DNA of 64,000 nucleotides. Source: Nostoc sp. TCL240-02 (lineage in GTDB: Bacteria > Cyanobacteriota > Cyanobacteriia > Cyanobacteriales > Nostocaceae). Location: contig NZ_CP040094.1 in NCBI RefSeq assembly GCF_013343235.1, forward strand, positions 7,373,001 through 7,437,000, read 5' to 3'. The notes beneath the pieces were generated by a model. The model was not told the DNA's origin. It did no database searches and saw only the letters and a program-made list of their open reading frames with translations. The position numbers and the translations under genes are program-made. Each line of letters opens with the position of its first letter. Position 1 is the stretch's first letter. Below, one piece after another: positions 44,502 through 53,702 of the stretch.

Positions 44502-47500
44502 TTAATCGCTAAGTATTCCAGTATTATCTAGATTTGAATACATTAGCTGCTCCACCTCGACAGCTTTTTCTCTTAAATCAAGCTCTCTATAAATTTGCAG
44601 ACTTTCTGTTAAAAACTGGGTAGCAGTTACTTTAGTATCTGATTGATGATGCTGGGCGCGGTTCAAGTATATTTCGCCCAAGAGTTTACGACATGAAGCT
44701 TCTAGTTTCCGGTGATTGTACTCCTGAAAAACTTGAAGGGATTCTTGGGCTAGTTCTTCAGCTCGATCAAGATTTTTTAAGACGCTGACTTCCAGATAAA
44801 CACGGGCGATATCAAGAGCTTCTTCTGCTCGATTTACTGTCTGCCCCAGTTTGGCAAGATATGTCAAGCCAGTATTGTAATATTCTTCAAATTGGGTAAT
44901 TTGTTCTTGCAGTGACGAGTCATCAAAAGACGATGGGCGTAAGCGTTCTGAGCAGATTAAGCTAAAGATAATGTAGTCGTAAGCAAGATTTTTTTTATAG
45001 TCTCCTGTGGTATTTATTTGGATAGCTTGACGGATATTTTGTTCAGCTTGCGCTAGGAATTCAAAAACTACTGCTCGATCTGAAGTATTTTTTGCTAGTA
45101 AACGTTGACTTTTACCAAGTTGCATATAGCGTCTAGCTTCACTCTCATCATGGCCTAAGTGATGATAAAGATTTTGACTTTGCCGGTAATATTCAATCGC
45201 CTTCGCATAATCATTTAAACTGCGGTAGCAACTAGCGATCCAAGATAGTTGATTAGCTATATTCTCCTCTAGACCCAATTGCTCATAAAGGTCATGGCTT
45301 TGTTGGTGGTAGGCGATCGCTTGTTCATACTTACCCCAAGCTTGATAAATTCGACCTAGTTGATTGTAGCTATCCGCTACATTTGTTTGGTCGTCTAGTT
45401 GTTGACGGATTGCTAAATCCTTAAGTTCATATTCGAGTGCCTGCTGATATTTGCCCCAATCCCGATAGCAACTAGCTAACCAGTACCATAAGTTAGCGAT
45501 ATCCTTCTCTTTGCCCAATTGCTCATAGAGGTTACGGCTTTGTTGCAAGTAGGCGATCGCTTCTTCGTATTTGTCCCAAGCTTGATAGATTTGACCTAAT
45601 TGACGATAAGTTACAGCCATCAATGATGTGTCATTTAATGTCTGGCGTATGAGCAAACAATGCTGCTGGCACTCTAATGCCTGTTCATATTTGCCCCAGT
45701 CGCTATTACAATTAGCTAGCCAATACCACAAGTTAGCTACATCCTTCTGTTTGCCCAATTGCTCATAGAGGTCACAGCTTTGTTGGTAGTGCGCGGTCGC
45801 TTGTTCATACTTACCCCATGTTTGATAGATATGACCTAACTGTTTATAGGCATCCGCTACATTAGGTTGGTCATCCATCTGTTGGCGAATTGCCAAATCC
45901 TTTTGCTCACACTCATATGCTTGCTCATATTTTCCCCATTCCCAATAGCACTCAGCTAGCAAGTACCACAAGTTAGCTACATTTTCCTCTAGACCCAATT
46001 GTTCATTGAGGCCAAGGCTTTGTTGGTAATTGGCGATCGCTTCTTTGTATTTGCCCCATATTTGATAGATGCGACCTAGTTTATGGTGTGCCGAAGCTAA
46101 ACCTGATTTTTCTTCTAAGTTTTGACGTTTTCCCAGGCACTTTTGCAAAGACTGAACTGCTTGCTCATATTTGCCCCATTCTCGGTAGCAATCACCTAGC
46201 AAGTACCACAAGTTAGCCACATTCTCCTCTAAATCTAATTGTTCATTGAGGTCAAGGCTTTGTTGGTAATTGGCGATCGCTAGTTCATATTTGCCCCATG
46301 CTTGATAGACGCTTCCTAACTGCCTATAGCCATCTGCTACATTTGTTTGGTCATCCAGTTGTTGACGAATTGCCAAATCCTTGAGTTCACACTGGACTGC
46401 CTGCTCATACTTACCCCATTCTCGATAGCAACTAGCTAGCCGATACCATAAGTTAGCTATAATCTCCTCTTTACCCAATTGCTCATAGAGATCACAGCTT
46501 TGTTGGTAATTGGCGATCGCTAGTTCATATTTGCTGCATGCTTGATATATACGTCCTAGCTGATAATGAGCAAGAGCTATTCTGGTTTGATCATCTAACT
46601 GCTGACGAATTGCCAAATCTTTTTGTTCACACTCTATGGCTTCCTGATATTTACCCCAATCACGATAGCAATCAGCTAGCCAATACCATAAGTTAGATAC
46701 ATCTTTCTCTTTACCTAATTGCTCATAGAGGTCACGGCTCTGTTGATGATAGGCGATCGCTTCTTCATATTTGCTCCATGCTTGATATATACGTCCTAGC
46801 TGATAATGAGCAAGAGCTATTTCGGTTTGGTCATCTAACTGCTGGCAAATTGCCAAATCTTTTTGTTCACACTCTACAGCTTCCTGATATTTACCCCAAT
46901 CACGATAGCAATCAGCTAGCCGATACCATAAGTTAGCTATATCTTTATCTTTACCTAATTGCTCATAGAGGTCACGGCTCTGTTGATAATAGGCGATCGC
47001 TTCTTCATATTTACCCCATGCTTTATAAGTCTTGCCTATTTCATAGAGAGTATCTGCTTTAAATTCATAGTCATTGACACCTTGAGTAATAGCTAACCGC
47101 TTCTGAAAGCACTCCAATGATTGCTTGTATTTAGCCTGTAAACGGTAACAAGCTCCCCATTCATTCCAGAAAGCTAATAAAGAGCTTTGTTGAGGATATA
47201 CTGCTAGTTTGTCATATGTTTGCTGGTAGTATTTACTCGCCTTCTCATATTGATTTTGAAGTTTATAACAATCAGCTAATGCCCAGGTAATGAAATGCAT
47301 CAAGCTTTTATCCGAACTGTAAATTAGTGGTTCTAAAAGTGTGATAGCTTTTATATAGTTATTGTCACGGATATAAGACAATGCGGTAATAAAGTTTAAA
47401 GCTTGTTCACTAACTTGGTCAATTTCCTGATCCCGTTTAATAAATTCCAAGGCAGGAGTCATTTCTTCACCCAAATCTGCAAATATTCCCTTCAGTCCAC

Positions 47501-50075
47501 TGAAAAGCAATGGATTTAACTGATTAACAATATCGGTTACACAATTGAGTAAGGATATTCCAGATTCCGCACAAGCGATATAGAGGATTGATAACTGTGC
47601 AATTGCGCCAATAATTTCAAATAGTGTTGATTCTTTTACACATTGTTCCAAACAAGCTATAACTTCACTCTTATTGTTAAATAGTTCAATCTGGCGCAGT
47701 AGTTTTAGCAGTTGTTTAATTATTCCATCTTCTAAGTTATTTCCTAATACTAAAGTAATAACTAACTTTTTAGTTAGCTTTCTACGAAGACGGCTATTCA
47801 CTTCAACTTGAGTTAAAACCTCCCCAGCAAATAGCAAATCTTTCAACTGTAATTCCGACTGGTTACAGTTAGTAGTTGATTCCTCTTGCAAACCTGACCA
47901 GATGATGATCGCATCCTGCGAAGATGCATTTTTGATTTTTAAATTACCACCTTTAATTACAGGTTCATAAGCATCAAGATTACTGAAAAGCTGCTCAACT
48001 AGCTTATTAACCTGTTTAGGAGAATAAATGCCGTAATAGCCTAAAGCCAGTAGAATCGGCTCATTCCAACGCGGCTCATGCAAATGTTTACGGATAATTG
48101 CTAAAATATCGCTTACTTCATTGTCAGCGATATAACGTGCAGCAAAATACTCCTCAAACGTCAGGTGCATAAAGCCGTAAACTCCTGGCGCACGTTCCAC
48201 AAATAGCCCTGTGGTTTCCCGCACTTTTCGTAAAAACTCCTGCACGGCTTGCCGTACTGAGTCTGATTCTATGTCAGTATCATTTAATTCTGCTAGTTTT
48301 GCTCCTAACTGTTGTTCAACTTCTGCCTCAGTGACTAAACCAGAGGGCTTCTCCTCATGCATCCAGTAAGCCAGTGGTGCTAAAAATGCCACTACTTCAT
48401 TTTGGTTCAGCAGTACTTTCGGAGCATCTGGCAACTTCTTACCTAGCTGCCAATCTTCCGTCAAGGTTTGCACTGCCAATTCATAAAGTTTCACCCGCCG
48501 GTTAGGTAGGCGCTCACCATTGCGGTGAATCAGTGCCAAAATTGTCAACAGTAGAGGGTTCGCTGTCAAGCGCTTTACACCCTCATTGTCTTTAATTGCC
48601 TCTAAAATCTTCCTTGCTTGGTCATCTCCTGCTCTTTGCCATTGCGCCTCACTAGCTTCTGGCTGCTGCGCTCTTTCTATCGCCAAACACCAGCGTTCCA
48701 GGAATTTTTCTACCTGTTCGCTACCCATATCTTCAATAGTGAACTCAGCAAAACGGCTGCTCAGTTTCACATCGCGGTAGCCAGCTATGCGGCTGGTAAT
48801 GACAAACTTATTAGTAGAAAAAGCATTGACAAACTGATCGATTCTTTCCACAATCAGCCTGCGGCTTTCTTGTTCAAATACCTCATCTAGCCCATCCAGC
48901 AGCATTAAGCACTGCCCTTGACGCATTTTTTCTAATAGTAGCGTCGCCATCTCAGTTCCTACTTCCGCTTCATCTTGAAAGTAAGCTTCCCACTGGCGGT
49001 AGAATTGGCGCAGATAGTCCAGCAGTTTTAACTCTGGTTCTTGTTGCAGTCGTTCTGCATAATCGGCAATACGAAAGAAAATTGGCAACAGAGCTTTACC
49101 CAATTCTTCTTGGGGTTCGCCACCTATTACTATTTCATTGCCATCACGTTTCGCTGTGGCAAAATGTAGCGCCAGATAACGCAGTAACGTTGTCTTTCCC
49201 GCACCTGGAGCGCCAAGAATTACGCAGTATTGATTCTCGCGCACTGCATGAGATAAATCAATTCTTTGTGTTACTGTTTTGGTGCTAGTAGTGGGTATTG
49301 AACTTATTAAAACTGCTTCGTAATAGTAAGGTTCGTCTAAATCGTAGGGGCTAGAGATGCTCATGCTCAACCTATCAGCTTGGCGAAATGTAGTCATCTC
49401 TTGGTCTAGTTTCGACATTTCTGCAATCTGCTGTCGCCTTACTGCTTGTAGTGAAACATAAATTTGATCTAGAAAAATATCTACTTGGCGCTGGACTTGC
49501 ATCACGCCACTGATTTTGAGATAGGAATTTTCAGCTATCAACCACTCTAGATAAGGATAAAATAGGGGATTTACAGGTGGACGTGCCTCAAATTTCACCA
49601 ACTTCCCCCGCCAATCCCAGAAATCAGGCGCACGGTTACGAAACTCTTCTAAAAATTCTTCTTTATTCAGCCAAAAAATTATGACTAATTCCCGACCAAA
49701 TAGTGAATCTCTCCCTAAATTCAACTGCTTCATCTCTTGTTTCAGGCGTGATGTCGGCAATTGGTCAATTCCAAATGCCATTATCAATTCACGTTTAGTT
49801 TCAGAATTATGCAGCCCAGTTTCATCTAAACTGTAGAGAAAATTATAGAGTGAATTATCACTGTAAAAAAAGTTTTGAGGTTCTTTAAAAGAATGATACC
49901 CATCTGCTAAAAGTAACTTTATTTCCTCGACTATCGGATGTTGTGGCCCACTCTCCGGTGCAATAGCAAAAATTGTCGTTGTCCCACTAGATAATTCTAA
50001 GAAACTAACTAATTTATTTAGCTCTGTTGCGTCATTTGCACTTAGAGAATAAGTGTTATCTTCGTTAGAAGCCAT
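44502..50075 (-). CDS. Giant NACHT NTPase with long TPR array (STAND-type signalling protein)
   Basis: This 1857-residue multidomain protein has three parts. (1) Residues 1-215 form an N-terminal domain with RELVIIFWLNKEEF and APDFWDWR (about 148-155), resembling the segment preceding NTPase or TPR parts in other predicted bacterial signalling ATPases; its activity is unknown. (2) The NACHT module has Walker A GAPGAGKTT (288-296), Walker B LLDGLDE (392-398), sensor FVITSRIAGYR, NPLLLTILALIHRNGERLPN and the HLTFEEYFAARYI block, followed by a helical region to about 890. (3) From about 897 to 1840 runs a TPR array; residues 1012-1632 consist of 80-residue double TPRs repeating exactly. No membrane segment or catalytic effector is obvious. 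STAND proteins of this layout act as ligand-triggered switches, often in phage defence. The gene lies 41 nt after the partner ATPase, probably one operon. Confidence 0.85.
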   Translation of the reverse strand: MASNEDNTYSLSANDATELNKLVSFLELSSGTTTIFAIAPESGPQHPIVEEIKLLLADGYHSFKEPQNFFYSDNSLYNFLYSLDETGLHNSETKRELIMAFGIDQLPTSRLKQEMKQLNLGRDSLFGRELVIIFWLNKEEFLEEFRNRAPDFWDWRGKLVKFEARPPVNPLFYPYLEWLIAENSYLKISGVMQVQRQVDIFLDQIYVSLQAVRRQQIAEMSKLDQEMTTFRQADRLSMSISSPYDLDEPYYYEAVLISSIPTTSTKTVTQRIDLSHAVRENQYCVILGAPGAGKTTLLRYLALHFATAKRDGNEIVIGGEPQEELGKALLPIFFRIADYAERLQQEPELKLLDYLRQFYRQWEAYFQDEAEVGTEMATLLLEKMRQGQCLMLLDGLDEVFEQESRRLIVERIDQFVNAFSTNKFVITSRIAGYRDVKLSSRFAEFTIEDMGSEQVEKFLERWCLAIERAQQPEASEAQWQRAGDDQARKILEAIKDNEGVKRLTANPLLLTILALIHRNGERLPNRRVKLYELAVQTLTEDWQLGKKLPDAPKVLLNQNEVVAFLAPLAYWMHEEKPSGLVTEAEVEQQLGAKLAELNDTDIESDSVRQAVQEFLRKVRETTGLFVERAPGVYGFMHLTFEEYFAARYIADNEVSDILAIIRKHLHEPRWNEPILLALGYYGIYSPKQVNKLVEQLFSNLDAYEPVIKGGNLKIKNASSQDAIIIWSGLQEESTTNCNQSELQLKDLLFAGEVLTQVEVNSRLRRKLTKKLVITLVLGNNLEDGIIKQLLKLLRQIELFNNKSEVIACLEQCVKESTLFEIIGAIAQLSILYIACAESGISLLNCVTDIVNQLNPLLFSGLKGIFADLGEEMTPALEFIKRDQEIDQVSEQALNFITALSYIRDNNYIKAITLLEPLIYSSDKSLMHFITWALADCYKLQNQYEKASKYYQQTYDKLAVYPQQSSLLAFWNEWGACYRLQAKYKQSLECFQKRLAITQGVNDYEFKADTLYEIGKTYKAWGKYEEAIAYYQQSRDLYEQLGKDKDIANLWYRLADCYRDWGKYQEAVECEQKDLAICQQLDDQTEIALAHYQLGRIYQAWSKYEEAIAYHQQSRDLYEQLGKEKDVSNLWYWLADCYRDWGKYQEAIECEQKDLAIRQQLDDQTRIALAHYQLGRIYQACSKYELAIANYQQSCDLYEQLGKEEIIANLWYRLASCYREWGKYEQAVQCELKDLAIRQQLDDQTNVADGYRQLGSVYQAWGKYELAIANYQQSLDLNEQLDLEENVANLWYLLGDCYREWGKYEQAVQSLQKCLGKRQNLEEKSGLASAHHKLGRIYQIWGKYKEAIANYQQSLGLNEQLGLEENVANLWYLLAECYWEWGKYEQAYECEQKDLAIRQQMDDQPNVADAYKQLGHIYQTWGKYEQATAHYQQSCDLYEQLGKQKDVANLWYWLANCNSDWGKYEQALECQQHCLLIRQTLNDTSLMAVTYRQLGQIYQAWDKYEEAIAYLQQSRNLYEQLGKEKDIANLWYWLASCYRDWGKYQQALEYELKDLAIRQQLDDQTNVADSYNQLGRIYQAWGKYEQAIAYHQQSHDLYEQLGLEENIANQLSWIASCYRSLNDYAKAIEYYRQSQNLYHHLGHDESEARRYMQLGKSQRLLAKNTSDRAVVFEFLAQAEQNIRQAIQINTTGDYKKNLAYDYIIFSLICSERLRPSSFDDSSLQEQITQFEEYYNTGLTYLAKLGQTVNRAEEALDIARVYLEVSVLKNLDRAEELAQESLQVFQEYNHRKLEASCRKLLGEIYLNRAQHHQSDTKVTATQFLTESLQIYRELDLREKAVEVEQLMYSNLDNTGILSD
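45181..47040 (-). repeat. 240-bp tandem repeat, about eight units, inside the NACHT-TPR gene
   Basis: A block reading (plus strand) TTGTTGGTAATTGGCGATCG or close variants recurs with an exact 240-bp period near 45300, 45540, 45780, 46020, 46260, 46500, 46740 and 46980; seven of eight hold the HIP1-like GGCGATCGC. Each unit encodes two TPRs of 40 residues, type A (AYHQQSRDLYEQLGKEKD) and type B (ECEQKDLAIRQQLDDQT). No indel breaks the period. Confidence 0.9.
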
Positions 50076-50116
50076 TTTCTTGATGAATAATTGCTAATTA
50101 GGAGAGAAAACAACTA

Positions 50117-51418
50117 TTAAATTTTTGGAGAGTTAGCAGCTTGCCAACGTTGTAAATCTTCCAATAGAATAGGGTTAACATCAAACCAGGATTTTTTACT
50201 GCGATCGTAATAACCTAATACAAATTTGTTTTGTAAAAGCTCATCACAAATAACAAACTGACCTTTGTTAGGCAAACTATGAGTGTTAGTAGTTAAGCAA
50301 CCTGTGCGGTGAACTTTATCTAGTTCGGAGAAATGGTAATCACTTAAATTATATTCTCTACGAACTTCTTGCACAGCCTCTTTAGCAACATCTAAGTTTA
50401 CATATATCAAATTTAGCCTTAAAGAAACTTCACAAGCTGTACGAGCCAGTCGCACTAAGTCACGCATCACGCCACCACTTTTTTCCGAAATTAGTTCTAG
50501 CGCATCTGGATTAAATAAACCCTTATAAGCATCACCCAAGCTTGCTAAACGCTTATGAATTACACTATTAAGAATGTCTCTACCAAGTTGATTAGGGATT
50601 GTAGTAGGACATAAATTCTCATCGCACTCAAATACTGGTGGATTAGTTAAATCTAAGCATTTTTGAAAGCTTTCCATTGGTTGACGAAAGCTTGGAGAAT
50701 ACCTAAGTGAAATCGGAATTGCATATATAATATGGCAACTTAGCTGAGTCAGCAGTGGACTAGCAAACATTTCCAAGGCTGTAACTTGATCGTGTCGGTC
50801 AAGACCATCTACAATCACCAGTAACTTCTGCTTGTTTCTTTTCTCAGCAGCTTCTATGATGGCGTTAACTCGCTCAATGATTTTACTAAGCTGCGGACGA
50901 ATATTGAGAGTTGTAGTAACTTTCCGAGTTAGTCCTTGTTTAAGAATTAGACCTAGCTTTTTGATGATTTCTGGAAGTTCAAGACCAGCATTTTCAGCGT
51001 CTTCATCTTGATAAACTACAGTTTTGAGACTTTTGAGTAAATCATTTAATAAATCGTCTTTTAAACCCCACTCTCGTTGAATAACTTTTTCAAAAATTTT
51101 AATTCCAATTAGGACTACAACCTCAGCATAGCCAATGTTGTACTGGTCAAGAGCAGTTACAGTATCAATCCAAATTACTGTATACTTGCTGTTTAAATGT
51201 TGTTCTAATCGCCGCAATTCTGTAGTTTTGCCACCACCCCTGTGACCTGCTAGTAAAAATTTAGCTGGATCGTCTTCCATATCCAAGAAAGTGATTAAAT
51301 TCTCTACAGGACTGTTGGCTCGCTGGACATAAAAATTTCTCAGTTCTTCAGGTGTAGTAAGTGGTTCCTCTGGCTTAAAAAGCTGATAAGCAGGCTTCCA
51401 AAAACTGGTATTACTCAT
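50117..51418 (-). CDS. P-loop ATPase, partner of the NACHT-TPR protein
   Basis: This 433-residue soluble NTPase, from the ATG at 51418 (a TTG five codons upstream is less likely), begins SFWKPAYQLFKPEEPLTTPE. Walker A is GHRGGGKTTELRRLE (from 58) and Walker B LLVIVDGLDRHD near 215, followed by helical ORC/AAA-like regions (SEKSGGVMRDLVRLARTA) and a C-terminal part with KGQFVICDELLQNKFVLGYY. The KTTEL and DGLDR forms resemble KAP/ORC-type STAND-related ATPases. No effector motif is seen. It is transcribed just ahead of the 1857-residue gene with a 41-nt gap, so both are probably made together. Two different NTPases in one operon suggest a switch with a regulatory partner; this is inference. 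Confidence 0.78.
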   Translation of the reverse strand: MSNTSFWKPAYQLFKPEEPLTTPEELRNFYVQRANSPVENLITFLDMEDDPAKFLLAGHRGGGKTTELRRLEQHLNSKYTVIWIDTVTALDQYNIGYAEVVVLIGIKIFEKVIQREWGLKDDLLNDLLKSLKTVVYQDEDAENAGLELPEIIKKLGLILKQGLTRKVTTTLNIRPQLSKIIERVNAIIEAAEKRNKQKLLVIVDGLDRHDQVTALEMFASPLLTQLSCHIIYAIPISLRYSPSFRQPMESFQKCLDLTNPPVFECDENLCPTTIPNQLGRDILNSVIHKRLASLGDAYKGLFNPDALELISEKSGGVMRDLVRLARTACEVSLRLNLIYVNLDVAKEAVQEVRREYNLSDYHFSELDKVHRTGCLTTNTHSLPNKGQFVICDELLQNKFVLGYYDRSKKSWFDVNPILLEDLQRWQAANSPKI

Positions 51419-51737
51419 GATGATAAGTGTCAACTGAACTCAAACGGTGTTTTGACTTACATTCGTTTATCTCAGTATAACTGGGTAATTTCCGGCTGTA
51501 GATTGCTAAAAGTGAAAAACTTTATACAATAGTCCTAAATAATACTTTATCCCACTTTGAGCGCATACTAAAAATTGATGTGCCTAGATAAGGCAACGCA
51601 TTGCCATAAGTCAAGTGCTGAAGACGGGTTTTTCAACCTAAGCGACTGACGAACTAAAAGGGAGGTTCCGTCAATTGTAGCGACTACCGTACAAAGTAGC
51701 TTTTGGTCAGACATCGCATCTCTGTATAAACATTAAT

Positions 51738-51767
51738 AATCCTTAATAGTTAATACTATTAAGGATT
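51738..51767. repeat. 12-bp inverted repeat beyond the segregation operon
   Basis: AATCCTTAATAG (51738-51749) and CTATTAAGGATT (51756-51767) are perfect complements with a 6-nt loop, extended by TTAA-type flanks. It lies 40 nt past the end of the ParM-like operon on the minus strand and may be a terminator, although the stem is AT-rich, or a DNA site for the adaptor protein. The rest of the spacer 51419-51807 shows no gene. Confidence 0.55.
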
Positions 51768-51807
51768 GTTAACATGAGCAAAAACTGCTCACAAACGTGA
51801 TTTTTCC

Positions 51808-52287
51808 TTAAAAATCATCGAGAAACTGACTAAGGCGACTGATTACGGGGTCAACCTCTTGAGGAGGGGTAGCAACAGTATAAGAAGTATTATTTACTAC
51901 TTCTAATTGAGTTGGAGACGGAACGAACGAGCGATCGTTGACTATGAGCGCCAGTTGTGCAACTTGTTGAGAAAGTTGCAATAGATGATGTTCCATCGCC
52001 TCCAAACGATTAGATCCCTTGGCAAAAAAACGTTCCTCAAGTCCAGCCACTTGACGTTGCAGTTCACCGATTTGTTGTTCAACCGGTGTTGTTGCTGCTG
52101 TTTGTGGAGCAGGTTGTACAGATTCCGGTACACATAAAGATTGCCACAAGGCTTCTTTACAGAGGTCGCTGAAAGTCTTGTCTGGTTGTTTTTCCAAATA
52201 ACTTTCTACTTGCGCTAACAAGCTTTCATCAGCAAGCTCTGGGTTGAACGTGACGGATTTAACTACCTTTTTTGACCATTGGAACAT
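51808..52287 (-). CDS. Ribbon-helix-helix/coiled-coil partner of the ParM-like protein
   Basis: This 159-residue protein has an N-terminal segment (KVVKSVTFNPELADESLLAQ then VESYLEKQPDKTFSDLCKEA) with the strand-helix-helix pattern of ribbon-helix-helix DNA-binding proteins. A Pro/Thr/Gln linker follows, then a coiled coil (EQQIGELQRQVAGLEERFFA; HHLLQLSQQVAQLALIVND) and a short acidic end. It starts 5 nt after the stop of the actin-like gene. This arrangement matches ParR-type adaptors that couple a centromere to ParM filaments. No clear centromere repeats were found, so the DNA site is unknown. The assignment as adaptor rests on context and the predicted fold. Confidence 0.7.
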   Translation of the reverse strand: MFQWSKKVVKSVTFNPELADESLLAQVESYLEKQPDKTFSDLCKEALWQSLCVPESVQPAPQTAATTPVEQQIGELQRQVAGLEERFFAKGSNRLEAMEHHLLQLSQQVAQLALIVNDRSFVPSPTQLEVVNNTSYTVATPPQEVDPVISRLSQFLDDF

Positions 52288-52292
52288 CAGCT

Positions 52293-53462
52293 TTATGCCC
52301 TAGCAGCGCGATTGGAGGATAATTGTGCCTCTCCATAAATATACTGCCCCAAAGCATTCGCCTGACGGGAAGGTGCTGCTAAATGAGCATTAATCTTTGC
52401 TTCTTTGAGAAGACGTTGAACATCATCCCAGAAGAACTCACCACCGCCACCAGTGAGAATCACATCGGTGACGCGTTCTGGCAACCAGGCTAGCACACGG
52501 CTACAGATTTCACGCGAAAACATCTCTGTAAGGTTGGGAAGAAAATCGTCTAGGTTGGTGGGCTTGCTAGCGCCTTTAGGACGGTAATAGCGTTCACCTC
52601 TGGGTTTGTTAACGGCAGAAATCAGCGCAAGAGATTGACTATCTGCTCCCTCGATTTCGGCAGACACCAATTCATAAAACTTATTCATACCGAAGTCTTC
52701 GCTCTTAGAAGCACCTCTGGCAAAACGGAAGTTATCTACCATCAAAAGATCGACAGTTTGATGTCCAATATCAACGATCGCTACCGATATTTTTGTAAAA
52801 TCGGGACTGGTAGGACTTTTCTTCGGTTGAGCTTCAGACCACAGCAGGCTACCGTAGCCCTCTGGCATTACCCATACCTTACTCACATTCAACGATATAG
52901 ATTCGCCTCGGAAGTTCAAGACATGAGGGCCACCTACTTGGCTAATCAACTGTGCTTTTTCCTTTTCAAATTGCTCTAAAGAAAGAAAAGGCAGACCAAG
53001 TACAACTGAGATATCGTCTCTGAGTTTGAAGTAGCCAGCACTTGCTAACACTTTTACCAGTGCAGCCTCTACCTTAGATTGGCCGACTCCTAAATTGGCC
53101 CCAAAATCTGCTGCTAGTTGACCAACAGCATATCCATTTCCTTGATACTCCAGCCACAAATCCATTAAGGGGTCAGTAGCTCTAGCTTCAAAAACACCAC
53201 CGCGTACTTGTTCTATTGACATCTGCTTGACGTTGGCAGGTACGAATACCACACTGCCAGGTTCACGACTCACACAAGTTTTTGTGGAAGTTCTACCTAA
53301 ATCAACACTGAGAATGGTTTTCCCGGAACCACCGCCTGACTTGGTAATAGCGGGAGGATTATTATTAACAGCATTTATGGGAGTCGTCGATGCTAACGGC
53401 TGCCTATTCATGGGTATAGCAGCACTATTCATAGGGTTAGCGGCGGAAGGTTGGTCTGTCAT
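52293..53462 (-). CDS. ParM/StbA-like actin-family ATPase
   Basis: This 389-residue actin-fold protein has a disordered Pro/Asn-rich N-terminus (about 45 residues), then the phosphate-1 motif TILSVDLGRTSTKTCV. Later come the phosphate-2 motif VAIVDIGHQTVDLLMV and the adenosine motif VTDVILTGGGGEFFWDDVQR. LMDLWLEYQGNGYAVGQLAA is characteristic of ParM-type plasmid segregation actins. It should form ATP-dependent filaments. With the adaptor gene immediately downstream it makes a two-gene segregation-like unit. On a chromosome this might reflect an integrated plasmid or a role in positioning other cargo. The ATG at 53462 follows AGGAGC. The upstream spacer (53463-53702) has ATTTTGGCCA twice but no clear centromere. 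Confidence 0.85.
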   Translation of the reverse strand: MTDQPSAANPMNSAAIPMNRQPLASTTPINAVNNNPPAITKSGGGSGKTILSVDLGRTSTKTCVSREPGSVVFVPANVKQMSIEQVRGGVFEARATDPLMDLWLEYQGNGYAVGQLAADFGANLGVGQSKVEAALVKVLASAGYFKLRDDISVVLGLPFLSLEQFEKEKAQLISQVGGPHVLNFRGESISLNVSKVWVMPEGYGSLLWSEAQPKKSPTSPDFTKISVAIVDIGHQTVDLLMVDNFRFARGASKSEDFGMNKFYELVSAEIEGADSQSLALISAVNKPRGERYYRPKGASKPTNLDDFLPNLTEMFSREICSRVLAWLPERVTDVILTGGGGEFFWDDVQRLLKEAKINAHLAAPSRQANALGQYIYGEAQLSSNRAARA

Positions 53463-53702
53463 GAAAGCTCCTAGTTCAAACTTAACTGTAAAAAGTTGTC
53501 ATGCTCATCTTACAAAAATGCGAGCAACCAGAAATTCTAGGTTGCGTCAAGTGTAGCTAGAAATACGCCAAAAATTAATTTTGGCCATATCTCCGATGGG
53601 CTCATGCCAACGTACATCTAGTATTATTTGGCATAGTGTAGGCGAATTTTGGCCAGATGTAACCCCTGCTTTTACTGCTTTCAAACCAAAAGCGTCCGTA
53701 TT

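Noticed and set aside
45181..47040. Regular repeat spacing that might suggest a CRISPR array or satellite DNA
   Set aside because: The 240-bp units are fully coding TPR pairs in one long frame, with no spacers.
48586..49288. Plus-strand frames inside the NACHT gene
   Set aside because: They are antisense shadows of a long conserved coding region.
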